63,677 nt of DNA from Paenibacillus humicus NBRC 102415 (GCF_004000905.1 NZ_BIMD01000033.1:1-63677); one strand, 5' to 3'; counted from the first letter of the stretch, positions 1-8,944 are shown. A program made the numbers and translations. The notes: generated by a model from the sequence alone, not told the origin.

Positions 1-180
1 CCGCGCCAGCGCTTCGCGCAGCGCGGCTTCCAGCGGCGGCTGCGCGCCGCCGCCGGGGGTGAGGACGGTCAGCGATACCTGACCGTCCCTCACCATAATA
101 TCGCGGACGGCAATCCCGTCCGCGGCAAAAGCGGCCGTCACCGAATTGACGGCCTCTATCACGAGTTCACGTGTAAGCAT
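1..180 (-). CDS. salA: SalA/Mrp-type P-loop ATPase, N-terminal fragment (runs off window)
   Basis: Only the first 60 codons are present; the gene continues past position 1. An ATG at 178-180 follows a good GGTGGAG ribosome site, and the frame stays open to the window edge. The visible part looks like the small alpha/beta domain (MIP18/DUF59 type) at the front of Mrp/ApbC/SalA ATPases, but it lacks the usual DPE and Cys signature, and the nucleotide-binding part is outside the window. The name rests mainly on position: in Bacillus salA follows cwlD directly. SalA is a regulator with an Mrp-like ATPase fold. The assignment is inferred and moderately secure. Confidence 0.55.
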   Translation of the reverse strand, partial: MLTRELVIEAVNSVTAAFAADGIAVRDIMVRDGQVSLTVLTPGGGAQPPLEAALREALAR

Positions 181-249
181 GTTCCACTCTCCACCTTCCG
201 CATAAATCCATTCCATTATAGCATAATGAAATCGGATTTCTCTCCTCTC

Positions 250-1116
250 CTACGGCCTTGCCGCCGGAGATGGGAGCGGCGAAGACGGGCTGGAGGAGCT
301 GCCGGAAGGACGTTCGCCGCTGCTGTAGCGGAGAATGCCCTGATAGACCGCCGCCGCCACCTGCTTCTGATACCCGGCGTCGCCAAGCCTGGCGGCCTCG
401 CCCGGATGCGAAAGGAAGCCGACCTCGACAAGAGCGCTCGGCACCGTATCGACGGCTTGGAGCAGATACACTGTATTGGGAGCCTTGGCGGCCACGCGCT
501 CCGTATTCTGCAGGTTGACGCGGATCTCATCCTGGATGAGAGCTGCAAGCGCGGCATTGCCTTCATGGTTCGGGTAGTAGAACGTCTGGGCTCCCGACCA
601 TTTGGGCGAAGGGATGCTGTTCATGTGGATGCTGATCATAAGATCCGCTTGATGCTCCTGCACGAATTTGGCCCGCTTCGCCAAATCCTCGCTCTTCCGT
701 TTGCGGTAGGCTTTCGTATCCGGTGAAGCCAGATCCGTATCTCCCTCCCTCGTCACGTATACAAGGGCGCCCGATTGCTGCAGATAATCCCGCAGCTGGA
801 GCACGATCGCCAGGTTGAGATCCTTCTCGACCAAGCCGCTTTTGCTTACCGCGCCTCCATCCGGCCCGCCGTGTCCCGCATCGAGCACGATCGTCCTGCC
901 GCTCAGCGGCATGGACCAGTCGCTCCATGTGCGGGCCGCCGGCATCTGCTCCGTCAGCATCCAGGCGAGAAGCGCCAGCATGCCTGCGATGATGCCCAGC
1001 CGGGTCCAGCCCCGCGGATTCATCCAGACGACGACGCGTCTGCGGCTGCGGTACAGGCCATGCCTATTGTCTTCGGCCACTTTTTTTGTCAAAAAAACAC
1101 CCCATCCCGCATACAT
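250..1116 (-). CDS. cwlD: N-acetylmuramoyl-L-alanine amidase CwlD (spore cortex)
   Basis: CwlD is a zinc amidase that, with PdaA, produces muramic-delta-lactam in the spore cortex, the mark later read by germination lytic enzymes. After a basic N-terminus there is one membrane segment (about residues 39-55) and then an Amidase_3 domain. The zinc and catalytic residues are visible: H82 in DAGHGG, E97, H164 in SIHMNS and E231 in LVEVGF. The C-terminus is a Ser/Pro tail that B. subtilis CwlD lacks. The start is uncertain: the ATG at 1116 has no clear ribosome site, while an in-frame TTG at 1092 follows a GATGGGG stretch. It sits upstream of the salA-like gene as in Bacillus and implies a spore former. 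Confidence 0.93.
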   Translation of the reverse strand: MYAGWGVFLTKKVAEDNRHGLYRSRRRVVVWMNPRGWTRLGIIAGMLALLAWMLTEQMPAARTWSDWSMPLSGRTIVLDAGHGGPDGGAVSKSGLVEKDLNLAIVLQLRDYLQQSGALVYVTREGDTDLASPDTKAYRKRKSEDLAKRAKFVQEHQADLMISIHMNSIPSPKWSGAQTFYYPNHEGNAALAALIQDEIRVNLQNTERVAAKAPNTVYLLQAVDTVPSALVEVGFLSHPGEAARLGDAGYQKQVAAAVYQGILRYSSGERPSGSSSSPSSPLPSPAARP

Positions 1117-1206
1117 GATCGGCAGCCGCGGGGCTCATGTGGCAAGCCATCCGCGCTCTAATCATTTATATGGGACAGGGCGTTCATTCATTCCGGTTTG
1201 TCCGGC

Positions 1207-2376
1207 TTAGGCGTTCGCAGGCTGCTCCTGCATGCCTTCAATGAGAATCTGGGCCACTTCCGGACGGGAGAACTCCGGAGGCGGGCAGATGCCGCCGCGC
1301 AGCATCTCGCGAACCTTCGTGCCCGAGAGCGCGACATGCTCCGACTTGTCATGCGGACAAGTCTTGCTCGTAGCCATGTTGCCGCATTTCTTGCAGAAGA
1401 AGCTGTGCTCGAAATACAGCGGGGTGATGTCCAGATCTTCCGCCGGGAACGTCTTCAGCAGATCCTGGGCCTCATAGGTGCCGTAGTAATCGCCGACTCC
1501 GGCATGGTCGCGCCCGACGATGAAATGCGTGCAGCCGTAATTCTTCCGCACGAGCGCGTGGAAAATCGCTTCGCGCGGGCCCGCATAACGCATAGCCGCC
1601 GGGAACACCCCGAGAAACGTCCGGCTTTCCGGGTAGTAATTGTCCAGCAGGGCCAAATAGCTCTTCATCCGCACATTGGCCGGCACATCATCCGATTTGG
1701 TCTCTCCGACAAGCGGATTGAGGAAAAGCCCGTCTACAATTTCCATCGCGCATTTCTGGATGAACTCATGGGCGCGGTGGACCGGATTGCGCGTCTGGAA
1801 GCCAACGACCGTCTTCCAGCCCTTATCGGCGAAAATCTGGCGCGTCTGCGCCGGATCGAAATAAAACTCGCCGAACTTTTCCGGCTGCGGCCGGTTCAGA
1901 ACGGTAATCGGACCGCCGACGTACGTATTCGGACGGGAGAAGAGCTTTTTCACGCCGGGATGCTCGAGATCATCCGTCTTGAACACCTGCACGGCTTCAT
2001 GCTTCTGATCGACCGCATAGACGCTCTCCACGTCCAGCAGCGCATAGACGACTCCGTCCTCGCCCTTGAGGGCGACGCGCTGTCCCGCGGACAGTTCGGA
2101 AGCTGCCGCTTCATCTACAGCCAGCGTAATCGGAATGCTCCATACGATTCCGCTGGACAGACGCATCCGGTCCACGACCGAGCGGTAATCCTCTTCGCCG
2201 AGGAATCCCGTCAAGGGCGAGAACGCTCCGACGCCGATGAGGTCCAGATCCGAGATCGTCCAATTATCTACCGTCAAAGCCGTGAGGCTGCCGGCTTCCT
2301 GCAGCAGGCGCTCGCGCTCGGCCCCCTCTGCAATTCGGTTTACCAGTTCGCCGCCATGAGGCTTGATGCTTGCCAT
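1207..2376 (-). CDS. sat: Sulfate adenylyltransferase (ATP sulfurylase)
   Basis: Activates sulfate with ATP to adenosine 5'-phosphosulfate, the first step of assimilatory sulfate reduction. The 389-residue product carries the sulfurylase signatures [11 protein letters not shown] (HxxH nucleotide site) and GRDHAG, plus a C-terminal zinc-type CKKC...C cluster. I chose the ATG at 2376 because GGGGAGG lies 8 bases upstream; a longer frame to 2400 would put that site inside the gene. It follows cysH by 20 bases, so the two form one transcript. No APS kinase gene is nearby, which fits direct APS reduction by the Fe-S type CysH next door. Confidence 0.96.
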   Translation of the reverse strand: MASIKPHGGELVNRIAEGAERERLLQEAGSLTALTVDNWTISDLDLIGVGAFSPLTGFLGEEDYRSVVDRMRLSSGIVWSIPITLAVDEAAASELSAGQRVALKGEDGVVYALLDVESVYAVDQKHEAVQVFKTDDLEHPGVKKLFSRPNTYVGGPITVLNRPQPEKFGEFYFDPAQTRQIFADKGWKTVVGFQTRNPVHRAHEFIQKCAMEIVDGLFLNPLVGETKSDDVPANVRMKSYLALLDNYYPESRTFLGVFPAAMRYAGPREAIFHALVRKNYGCTHFIVGRDHAGVGDYYGTYEAQDLLKTFPAEDLDITPLYFEHSFFCKKCGNMATSKTCPHDKSEHVALSGTKVREMLRGGICPPPEFSRPEVAQILIEGMQEQPANA

Positions 2377-2396
2377 GTCCTTGTCCTCCCCGCGGC

Positions 2397-3089
2397 TCAT
2401 TTATGCAGTCCGCATTCGGTTTTGTCGTTGCCCGACCAGCGTCCCGCGCGAGGGTCCTCGCCCGGAGCGACCTGGCGCGTGCACTGCTCGCAGCCGATGC
2501 TCGGGAAGTTGCGGTCATGCAGAGGGTTGTAGATGATGTCGTTCTCCCGGATATAGTTCCAGACGTCCTCGGAAGTCCAATCCGCGATCGGGTTGAATTT
2601 GACAAGCCCGAATTTCGTATCGTATTCGATCTTCTTGGCGTTCGCGCGCGTCGGCGCCTGATCGCGGCGGATGCCGGTAATCCATGCCTCGTATTGGGAC
2701 AGGATGCGGGTGAGCGGTTCGACCTTGCGGATGTTGCAGCAAGCATTGGGATCGCTCTTCCACAGCTCCTCGCCATGCTGGGCCGCTTGCTCCTCCGGCG
2801 TGAGCACCGGCTTCACCTGAACGAACTTGATGCCGTATTTGGCTTCCATCCGGTCGCGCGTCTCATACGTCTCCGCGAAGTGAAAGTCGGTATCCAGATA
2901 GAAAATGTCCGAACGCGGGCTTATTTTCTGCAGCATGTCGACGAGAACGACGTCCTCGGCTCCAAAGCTGCAGGCAAACGTAATATTCGGGAAGGTTTCG
3001 ACTGCGTATTTGAGGATTTCCTCCGGCGATGCCGTTTCCAGCTTAACCGCCTGCTCGGTAATCAGGGCTTCTTTTTCCAAAAGGTTCAA
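2397..3089 (-). CDS. cysH: Adenylyl-sulfate (APS/PAPS) reductase, [4Fe-4S] type
   Basis: Reduces activated sulfate to sulfite using thioredoxin. From the TTG start the protein is 230 residues with the adenylyl-sulfate pocket (SFGAED, residues 41-46), the iron-sulfur ligands C117, C118, C200 and C203, and the catalytic Cys226 in the C-terminal ECGLH motif. The Cys pairs mark the Fe-S class, which accepts APS, so no APS kinase is needed. The TTG at 3087-3089 sits 7 bases after AGGAGGGG; the longer ATG reading from 3119 would contain that ribosome site and is rejected. First gene of a cysH-sat operon with its own promoter. Confidence 0.95.
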   Translation of the reverse strand: MNLLEKEALITEQAVKLETASPEEILKYAVETFPNITFACSFGAEDVVLVDMLQKISPRSDIFYLDTDFHFAETYETRDRMEAKYGIKFVQVKPVLTPEEQAAQHGEELWKSDPNACCNIRKVEPLTRILSQYEAWITGIRRDQAPTRANAKKIEYDTKFGLVKFNPIADWTSEDVWNYIRENDIIYNPLHDRNFPSIGCEQCTRQVAPGEDPRAGRWSGNDKTECGLHK

Positions 3090-3142
3090 GGTGGTTCCCC
3101 TCCTAATCATTAATACCAAGTAAAAAACTATGCTTTACTATG

Positions 3143-3171
3143 ATTATAAGGGGAACGTTGCCGTTGAGCAA
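3143..3171 (-). promoter_or_regulatory. Sigma-A promoter of cysH-sat
   Basis: On the minus strand a -35 TTGCTC (3166-3171) and a perfect -10 TATAAT (3143-3148) are 17 bases apart. The start site would be near 3136, giving a leader of about 45 bases. No S-box or other riboswitch fold was seen between it and cysH. Confidence 0.85.
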
Positions 3172-3210
3172 TTGTTTAATTCATCAAAAAAGCCCGAAAT
3201 TCCTTGCTGT

Positions 3211-3247
3211 ATAAGGGTTTCTTATCCATTGGATAAGGCTATCTTAT
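3211..3247. promoter_or_regulatory. Tandem LysR-type operator upstream of cysH
   Basis: Two perfect dyads of the form ATAAG-N5-CTTAT lie at 3211-3225 and 3233-3247, exactly 22 bases (two helical turns) apart. The central half-sites also form the inverted repeat CTTATCC-ATT-GGATAAG. Each dyad fits the T-N11-A rule and the ATAA-N7-TTAT form of sites bound by LysR-family proteins such as CcpC. The block sits about 75-110 bases upstream of the cysH start site, a normal distance for an activator, and overlaps the last codons of the nucleoside hydrolase. The regulator itself is not in the window. Confidence 0.65.
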
Positions 3248-4222
3248 GCGGTGCACTCCATCCTTGTCCGCATTGCGGGCAAGCTCCGTCAAGTATTCGA
3301 AGAAAGCATCGCGGTTCACGTCGTCCACGACGGTAACCTTTCTTCCGCCTTCCTTTTCCACCGTGCGTCCTTGAGACGGACCGGATGGGATGACGTCGCA
3401 AGTCGCCTCTCTCGAGGATACGAGCTCAGGCTTGCCGATGATCGCGGTCGTCAGGACATCCCACAAATAATAAGTGGAGTTGGTCGCGAAGTGAACGAGC
3501 GGAGGAACGGTAGCATAACATTGCCCCAGGAAGTCGATTCCCTCATGACGGCGGTTCTGCGCCCACTCCTTGCGGGTTTCCACCATGAGCGGCACTTTGT
3601 TCGTGCTTTCCAACGCAACCATATCGATCGCGATGCCGCTGTCCCATACACGCTTGGCGGCCTCGGGATCCCAATAGCTGTTCCATTCCGCCGTGCCGTC
3701 ATGCTCGGGCTCGTGCACGTTGCCTTCCGGAAGGAACGTTCCGCCCATCCAGTACAGCTTCTCGATTTTGCTTTCAATGGAGCTGTCGACGTCGAGAGCC
3801 CGGGCAAGATCCGTGAGCGGTCCCGTGAACAGCAAGGTCACCGACTCCTTGCTTGCCTGAAGCTTGTCCACGATATCCAGATGCGCCGGCTTCGCAGCCT
3901 CTTGCGTAACGACCTCAGGGCGCTCATTCAGCAAAGGAAGGGCATCGACATAGAATGCATGCATGCGCCAATCCTTTGGAAACGGGTTTTTTCCTCGGGA
4001 ATCGGAACGGGCAACTTCCAATCCCTTCAGCTCCGGAGCGCCATAACGGTCGATGATCTTGCGGCTCGCCGATACGGCCGGCTCCACGTAGCAATCCGCG
4101 TCGATTACGGATACGCCGATCAGATCGACATCTTTCATTTGAAGCAGCAAAAAGAGGGAAACGAGATCGTCGACGCCTCCGTCGTGATTGAAGTAAACGG
4201 GTTTGCGGAAATTCGAATTCAT
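3239..4222 (-). CDS. Inosine/uridine-preferring nucleoside hydrolase family protein
   Basis: A 327-residue member of the IunH-type nucleoside hydrolases, which split ribonucleosides into base and ribose using a Ca2+-held water. The N-terminal metal motif reads NHDGGVDD instead of the usual DxDxxxDD: the first Asp is Asn, while the catalytic Asp10 equivalent and the DD pair are kept. Other family features are LLFTGPLTDLA, WMGGTF, and the later metal-binding Asp in YLWDVLT. AAGAAAGGAAGA precedes the ATG. It lies after the rpsI terminator and before the cysH promoter, so it is probably transcribed alone. The substrate cannot be told from sequence. Confidence 0.9.
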   Translation of the reverse strand: MNSNFRKPVYFNHDGGVDDLVSLFLLLQMKDVDLIGVSVIDADCYVEPAVSASRKIIDRYGAPELKGLEVARSDSRGKNPFPKDWRMHAFYVDALPLLNERPEVVTQEAAKPAHLDIVDKLQASKESVTLLFTGPLTDLARALDVDSSIESKIEKLYWMGGTFLPEGNVHEPEHDGTAEWNSYWDPEAAKRVWDSGIAIDMVALESTNKVPLMVETRKEWAQNRRHEGIDFLGQCYATVPPLVHFATNSTYYLWDVLTTAIIGKPELVSSREATCDVIPSGPSQGRTVEKEGGRKVTVVDDVNRDAFFEYLTELARNADKDGVHRIR

Positions 4223-4357
4223 GGGTCATCTTCCTTTCTTATGTAAGCCTTGGAGATAGGTTGAAGCCTTTGCCTTGTGCGGAGTAGAGTTCTACCCGTT
4301 TAGCTTAAAATCTGCTCTTAACGATATAAGTCCCCTATAGCTTTCGCCGGCCGCCTA

Positions 4358-4392
4358 CAAAAAACACCTTTTCCGCGACAGCGGAAAAGGTG
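4358..4392 (-). terminator. Intrinsic terminator of rplM-rpsI
   Basis: A perfect 12-bp stem (CACCTTTTCCGC, 4-base loop) is followed on the minus strand by TTTTTTG, 13 bases after the rpsI stop. Confidence 0.95.
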
Positions 4393-4405
4393 CTTGTAAA
4401 ACCTA

Positions 4406-4798
4406 TTAACGTTTCGAGAACTGAGGAGCACGACGAGCTGCTTTGAGGCCGTACTTCTTACGTTCTTTCATCCGCGGGTCACGCGTCAGGAATCCAGCGC
4501 GCTTCAGGGATGGACGGAATTCCGGATCTGCTTTGAGCAGAGCGCGGGAAATGCCGTGACGGATGGCACCGGCTTGACCGGAAGTGCCGCCGCCATGCGC
4601 GATGACGATCACGTCGTATTTGCCGACTGTTTCCGTCAGGGCAAGCGGTTGTTTAACGATCAGCTTCAGCGTTTCAAGACCGAAGTAATCGTCCATTTCG
4701 CGCTTGTTGATAATGATTCGTCCTTCACCCGGCACGAGACGTACGCGTGCTACGGAGTGCTTACGACGACCAGTTCCATAGTATTGAACTTGAGCCAT
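4406..4798 (-). CDS. rpsI: 30S ribosomal protein S9
   Basis: A 130-residue small-subunit protein whose C-terminal tail reaches the P-site tRNA. It starts [12 protein letters not shown] and ends in the invariant SKR, both typical of bacterial S9. It follows rplM by 19 bases with an AAGGAGGA ribosome site and is the last gene before a strong terminator. The rplM-rpsI pair is shared by nearly all bacteria. Confidence 0.98.
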   Translation of the reverse strand: MAQVQYYGTGRRKHSVARVRLVPGEGRIIINKREMDDYFGLETLKLIVKQPLALTETVGKYDVIVIAHGGGTSGQAGAIRHGISRALLKADPEFRPSLKRAGFLTRDPRMKERKKYGLKAARRAPQFSKR

Positions 4799-4817
4799 TG
4801 TAGGGTCCTCCTTCTAA

Positions 4818-5255
4818 TTAACCGCGCAGCTCGTAAGCTACCGGATTTTGTGCTTGGTGCGGATGTTCCGATCCAGCGTATACTTTGAGCTTCAGCTTCA
4901 TTTTGTTGCCGAGACGGTTCTTAGGAAGCATGCCGTGTACGGCGTACTCAACGAGGCTCTCAGGCTTCTTGATCAGCTGGTCCTTGGCAGGAGTCACTTT
5001 CAAACCGCCTGGGTGCATGGAGTGACGGTAGTAGTTCTTGTCATTCCATTTGTTGCCTGTCAGAACGATTTTCTCCGCGTTGATGACAACGACGAAATCG
5101 CCGGTGTCGATATGTGGAGTGAATTGCGGCTTGTGCTTGCCGCGGATCAGGCTTGCAACTTCGCTGGCCAGACGGCCAAGCGTTTGGCCTTCAGCGTCAA
5201 CGATGTGCCAGTTGCGTTGAACTTCGGTAGGCTTAGCCATATAAGTGGAGCGCAT
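4818..5255 (-). CDS. rplM: 50S ribosomal protein L13
   Basis: A 145-residue early-assembly protein of the large subunit. The start is the ATG at 5255 (protein begins MRSTYMAKP), which has AAGGAGGAT upstream and matches the usual L13 N-terminus; an extension to 5273 would contain the ribosome site. The conserved core [13 protein letters not shown] is intact. Upstream are an L13-type leader RNA and a sigma-A promoter, so rplM-rpsI forms its own regulated unit rather than reading through from truA. Confidence 0.98.
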   Translation of the reverse strand: MRSTYMAKPTEVQRNWHIVDAEGQTLGRLASEVASLIRGKHKPQFTPHIDTGDFVVVINAEKIVLTGNKWNDKNYYRHSMHPGGLKVTPAKDQLIKKPESLVEYAVHGMLPKNRLGNKMKLKLKVYAGSEHPHQAQNPVAYELRG

Positions 5256-5335
5256 GAGGGGATCCTCCTTCAATGTTTACGATCATTTATCATGAAACAC
5301 ACGTTTCAAGGTCAATTATCATGGTAGGGTTATTG

Positions 5336-5403
5336 CTTGTGTTGCCTTTCGGGTTGTGACTTTCTTACGCGGGGCTGTGGGAGAGCCAATAAGAAAGCAC
5401 AAG
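5336..5403 (-). ncRNA. L13 leader RNA (autoregulatory r-protein leader)
   Basis: Just downstream of the rplM promoter the transcript can form an outer helix CTTGTG/CACAAG (5398-5403 with 5336-5341), and inside it CTTTCTTA paired with TAAGAAAG. This nested fold in front of rplM matches the known Firmicute L13 leader, in which L13 is thought to bind and repress its own operon. The call rests on the helices and position; a covariance search was not possible here. Confidence 0.72.
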
Positions 5404-5407
5404 TTAT

Positions 5408-5436
5408 ATATTACAATAACGGAGCGCCCAGTGCAA
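5408..5436 (-). promoter_or_regulatory. Sigma-A promoter of rplM-rpsI
   Basis: -35 TTGCAC (5431-5436), 17-base spacer, -10 TAATAT (5408-5413). It starts transcription right at the L13 leader helix. Confidence 0.85.
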
Positions 5437-5518
5437 GGATTTTTGGAATCGAATCACGATAATATCACGATATCGGACCGGTATATTTATCCTAGGAAAC
5501 TGTTCCAAACATCTGCAG

Positions 5519-6271
5519 TCAGGATTGCTCGCCATAATCCACTTCAACCAGCGTCAATCCATAAGGAACGGCCGTCGGGCCGGCTGCTTGACGATTCTTG
5601 GCCAGAATGATTCCGCCCATCGAATCCGGATCCAGCTTGCCTTTGCCGACGAGCAGCAGCGTCCCGGTTATGATCCTGACCATATTGTAAAGGAAGCCGT
5701 TCCCCGTCAAATAAAGATCCAGGTGAGGGCCCTCCTGCCGAAGCTCCGCCTCGTAAATCGTCCTCACATGCGAGATCTTGTCCGAATGGACCGTTGTGAA
5801 CGAGGTGAAGTCATGTTCGCCAACGATATATTCAAGCGCTCTGCGCATGGTCCCGACGTTCAATTGTGGTGCTGGATGATGAAAATGATAATTACGGCGG
5901 AAGACGTCATTGAATTTGCCGGTATAGATCGAATAACGGTATGTCTTGCGCTTGGCTGCATATCTGGAGTGAAATTCAAGCGGTACTTCCACCGCATTCT
6001 CCACGATTCTTATATCGGAGGGCAGCCGGCTGTTGAGAGCCAGGGACCACCGTTCAACCGCTATCTGCGCCTCGGTGTAAAAGTTGAACACCTGCCCCAA
6101 GGCATGCACTCTGGCATCCGTTCTTCCTGAGGCGGTGATGTGGGTTTTAGCATCCGTAAGCACCTCGATCGCCTGCTCAATGACGTCCTGGACCGTATTT
6201 CCTCCCGGCTGGGATTGAAATCCGCTGTAGGCGGTGCCGTCGTAGGCTACCTTCATCCGTATGTTTCTCAA
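5519..6271 (-). CDS. truA: tRNA pseudouridine(38-40) synthase TruA
   Basis: Converts uridines 38-40 of the tRNA anticodon arm to pseudouridine. The 250-residue product has the catalytic Asp52 in GRTDARVHALGQ and the family motifs AYDGTAYSGFQ and GFLYNMVR. The start is a TTG at 6269-6271, 7 bases after AAGGAGAG; the frame can be extended to 6364, but that part has no family similarity and would enclose the ribosome site. In B. subtilis truA follows the ECF transporter genes; here 434 bases without a gene separate it from rplQ. Confidence 0.95.
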   Translation of the reverse strand: MRNIRMKVAYDGTAYSGFQSQPGGNTVQDVIEQAIEVLTDAKTHITASGRTDARVHALGQVFNFYTEAQIAVERWSLALNSRLPSDIRIVENAVEVPLEFHSRYAAKRKTYRYSIYTGKFNDVFRRNYHFHHPAPQLNVGTMRRALEYIVGEHDFTSFTTVHSDKISHVRTIYEAELRQEGPHLDLYLTGNGFLYNMVRIITGTLLLVGKGKLDPDSMGGIILAKNRQAAGPTAVPYGLTLVEVDYGEQS

Positions 6272-6450
6272 AGCTTTTCTCTCCTTGGCCGCCTTTGAAA
6301 TTCTATCCTTGGCATGGCAAAGATTCCTCGTATTCAGACTGCCTGCTTTTACACCGCTGCGCATTCAAATGATCGTTCCGATCGCTGTTGAAGCCGTATT
6401 TCCTGATCAGATTCAACAGGGTTGAAATCCGTCTTCAAAGGCGACCGCTT

Positions 6451-6499
6451 AGCTGCCTAATCCCGCAAAAGCATGCGGGTCCCCCTTAGGTCGGCAGCT
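6451..6499. other. Structured inverted repeat in the rplQ-truA gap
   Basis: Between rplQ (6706) and truA (6271) there is no gene. Apart from the rplQ terminator, the gap contains a nested dyad: AGCTGCC (6451-6457) with GGCAGCT (6493-6499), CCTAA with TTAGG, and CCCGC with GCGGG, giving about 15 pairs with two bulges. On the minus strand AAGGGGG is followed 6 bases later by a five-codon frame (ATG to TAG) inside the loop. This could be a leader fold for truA, but nothing known matches it. Confidence 0.35.
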
Positions 6500-6640
6500 G
6501 TCGTTTCTCCACGAATCATTCGATTGCTCCGCTGCTATGTGCAAGCATTTTTCATCGATCGAGGAACCTTTGCAGCCCGTCTGAAATTCCACACGCCCCC
6601 CAAGGGGTCAAAGGCAAGCTGCACGGCCTGCCGGAGGGCA

Positions 6641-6674
6641 AAAGAAAAAAGGTGGCCGCTTAGGTCCACCTTTT
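6641..6674 (-). terminator. Intrinsic terminator after rplQ (end of the alpha operon)
   Basis: On the minus strand AAAAGGTGG pairs with CCACCTTTT around a 10-base loop and runs into TTTTTTCTTTT, about 30 bases after the rplQ stop. It closes the S10-spc-alpha superoperon, so truA needs another promoter or read-through. Confidence 0.88.
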
Positions 6675-6705
6675 GCTTGCCGCCGGCAGCGGCAGCGGGT
6701 GCTAT

Positions 6706-7071
6706 TTACGCGCGGTCAACCAGTTCGAGGAAGACCATAGGAGCCGAATCGCCGCGGCGAGGTCCCAGCTTGAGGATACGAGTGTATCCGCCAGCGCGCT
6801 CGGAGTAGCGGCTCGCAAGTTCCGAGAACAGCTTTTGGATTGCGTCCTGCTCTCCGTCGATCGTTTCGCGGCGCACGTATGCAGCCACTTGACGGCGGGC
6901 GTGGAGATCTCCGCGCTTCGCTTTCGTGATCAGTTTTTCTGCAATCGAACGCACTTCTTTCGCTTTCGCTTCGGTCGTCTGAATGCGCTCGTACAGGAAC
7001 AGGTCGGTAACAAGGTCACGGAACAGTGCTTTCCGCGCGCTTGCGTCGCGTCCCAGTTTAGAGTATGCCAT
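6706..7071 (-). CDS. rplQ: 50S ribosomal protein L17
   Basis: A 121-residue protein near the peptide exit tunnel. The N-terminus ([20 protein letters not shown]) and the C-terminal [16 protein letters not shown] are standard for L17. It follows rpoA by 20 bases with an AAGGAGG-type site and is the last gene of the alpha operon before its terminator. Confidence 0.98.
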   Translation of the reverse strand: MAYSKLGRDASARKALFRDLVTDLFLYERIQTTEAKAKEVRSIAEKLITKAKRGDLHARRQVAAYVRRETIDGEQDAIQKLFSELASRYSERAGGYTRILKLGPRRGDSAPMVFLELVDRA

Positions 7072-7091
7072 CGATTTCCCCTCCTTGATGC

Positions 7092-8036
7092 TTATTCTTC
7101 CGTGCGGAGGCCAAGACCAAGCTCTTCGAGCTTCTCCTGAACTTCTTCCAAAGACTTGCGGCCCAGGTTGCGGACCTTCATCATGTCTTCTTCCGTCTTC
7201 AGGGTCAGTTCTTGAACGGTGTTGATGCCAGCACGTTTAAGGCAGTTGTAAGAACGGACGGACAGGTCCAGTTCCTCGATCGTCATCTCGAGAACCTTTT
7301 CCTTCTTGTCCTCTTCCTTCTCAACCATAATTTCCGCGTCTTTAGCTTCATCGGTCAGTCCGACGAACAGGTCCAAATGCTCGGTCAAAATTTTAGCGCC
7401 GAGGCTTACAGCCTCTTCGGGGCGGATGCTTCCATCCGTCCATACTTCAAGCGTCAGCTTGTCGTAGTTGGTCACCTGACCGACACGTGTATTCTCAACG
7501 CTATAGTTCACACGAGTAATTGGCGTGTAAATCGAATCAACGGGGATGACGCCAATCGGCTGGTCTTCACGCTTGTTGCGGTCTGCTTGCACATAACCGC
7601 GGCCGCGATTGGCGAAAATCCTCATATGGAGCCGTGCGCCGGAAGCCAAGGTTGCGATATGAAGATCAGGGCTGAGAATCTCGACATCGCTGTCTGCGCG
7701 GATGTCGCCCGCCGTTACGTTCCCTTCGCCTTCTGCATCAATTTCCAGCACCTTCTCTTCGTCGGAGTGGATTTTGAGCGACAGGCCTTTCAGGTTCAGG
7801 ATCATTTCGGTAACGTCCTCCATGACCCCCGGAACCGTGGAAAACTCGTGAAGAACTCCGTCAATCTGCACGGACGTCACTGCCGCGCCGGGAAGCGACG
7901 AGAGCAGGATGCGGCGAAGCGAGTTTCCGAGTGTCGTGCCGTAACCCCGTTCCAGGGGCTCGACGACAAATCGGCCATAAGCTCCGTCGTCACTCAGCTC
8001 AACGGTTTCGATTTTCGGCTTTTCGATCTCAATCAC
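7092..8036 (-). CDS. rpoA: DNA-directed RNA polymerase subunit alpha
   Basis: Alpha forms the dimer that nucleates RNA polymerase assembly. The 314-residue form has the N-terminal assembly domain ([20 protein letters not shown] around 35-55) and a C-terminal domain with two helix-hairpin-helix stretches ([26 protein letters not shown]) that contact UP elements and activators. I place the start at the GTG at 8034-8036, 8 bases after AAGGAGG, which gives the same length as B. subtilis RpoA. An upstream ATG at 8072 would add 12 unsupported residues. It lies between rpsK and rplQ, 127 bases after rpsK. Confidence 0.97.
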   Translation of the reverse strand: MIEIEKPKIETVELSDDGAYGRFVVEPLERGYGTTLGNSLRRILLSSLPGAAVTSVQIDGVLHEFSTVPGVMEDVTEMILNLKGLSLKIHSDEEKVLEIDAEGEGNVTAGDIRADSDVEILSPDLHIATLASGARLHMRIFANRGRGYVQADRNKREDQPIGVIPVDSIYTPITRVNYSVENTRVGQVTNYDKLTLEVWTDGSIRPEEAVSLGAKILTEHLDLFVGLTDEAKDAEIMVEKEEDKKEKVLEMTIEELDLSVRSYNCLKRAGINTVQELTLKTEEDMMKVRNLGRKSLEEVQEKLEELGLGLRTEE

Positions 8037-8163
8037 TATAGTACCCTCCTTCAAAACGTCGCTCCGTATCAATAACGTTCAATGGCGTCAAATCATGTAG
8101 TATGCCAAACCTTCACAACCATTATTCACAAGTTGCAGCAATTTGATACCACAGACCGACGAA

Positions 8164-8559
8164 CTATACGCGACGGCGTTTCGGCGGACGGCAGCCGTTG
8201 TGAGGAACCGGAGTTACGTCCTTGATCAGGTTCACTTCGAGGCCAGCGGCTTGAAGGGAACGGATCGCGGCTTCACGGCCGGCGCCAGGTCCTTTAACCA
8301 TGACTTCAACGGCTTTCATGCCATGTTCCATAGCGGCTTTAGCAGCGGATTCCGCAGCCATTTGAGCGGCGTAAGGCGTGCTTTTACGCGAGCCTTTGAA
8401 TCCGAGGTTGCCGGAGCTTGCCCAGGAGATGGCGTTGCCGTGCGGATCCGTAATCGTGACGATCGTGTTGTTGAACGTCGAGCGGATGTGCGCTACGCCG
8501 GATTCGATATTCTTCCGGTCACGGCGTTTGGTGCGAACCACTTTTTTAGGTTTAGCCAT
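8164..8559 (-). CDS. rpsK: 30S ribosomal protein S11
   Basis: A 131-residue platform protein. Signatures are [18 protein letters not shown] in the first third and the basic C-terminus [15 protein letters not shown], which contacts the decoding region. It is 16 bases downstream of rpsM. Unlike the tight spacing elsewhere, 127 bases separate it from rpoA; no terminator is visible there. Confidence 0.98.
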   Translation of the reverse strand: MAKPKKVVRTKRRDRKNIESGVAHIRSTFNNTIVTITDPHGNAISWASSGNLGFKGSRKSTPYAAQMAAESAAKAAMEHGMKAVEVMVKGPGAGREAAIRSLQAAGLEVNLIKDVTPVPHNGCRPPKRRRV

Positions 8560-8575
8560 TGTTGTTTATCCCCCC

Positions 8576-8944
8576 TTATTTCTTCTTGTTCGCTACAGTC
8601 CGACGAGGACCTTTACGCGTACGGGCGTTGGTCTTCGTGCGTTGTCCGCGAACCGGCAGACCGCGGCGGTGGCGGATACCACGGTAGCATCCGATTTCAA
8701 CAAGACGTTTGATGTTGAGGGAAATCTCGCGGCGGAGATCGCCTTCTACTTTAACAGACTTGTCGATTACTTCGCGCAGCTTGCTTACTTCGTCTTCCGT
8801 GAGGTCGCGAACGCGCGTGCTTGCGCTGACGCCAGTTTCAGCCAGGATCCTCTTAGCGGTCGTTTGACCGATGCCGAAGATGTACTGGAGAGCAATCTCA
8901 ACGCGCTTGTCGCGCGGCAAATCCACACCAGCTATACGTGCCAT
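8576..8944 (-). CDS. rpsM: 30S ribosomal protein S13
   Basis: A 122-residue head protein that bridges the subunits and touches P-site t[22 protein letters not shown] and the C-terminal [14 protein letters not shown] are typical. It starts 18 bases after rpmJ with an AAGGAGG-type site. Confidence 0.98.
   Translation of the reverse strand: MARIAGVDLPRDKRVEIALQYIFGIGQTTAKRILAETGVSASTRVRDLTEDEVSKLREVIDKSVKVEGDLRREISLNIKRLVEIGCYRGIRHRRGLPVRGQRTKTNARTRKGPRRTVANKKK

Noticed and set aside
226-726. Long plus-strand frames opposite cwlD, and similar long antisense frames opposite rpoB, rpoC, fusA, secY and clpC
   Set aside because: They mirror GC-rich codons of well-supported minus-strand genes and lack ribosome sites; treated as shadows.
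3090-3240. SAM (S-box) riboswitch before cysH
   Set aside because: The leader from the promoter to the start codon is only about 45 bases and has none of the S-box helices.
6437-6470. Reading KGDRLAA-stop followed by a hairpin, like the tag end of a tmRNA
   Set aside because: No tRNA-like 5' (GGATTCGAC) or 3' (GTTCRA...CCA) parts are found within 400 bases on either side, so a tmRNA gene is not supported.
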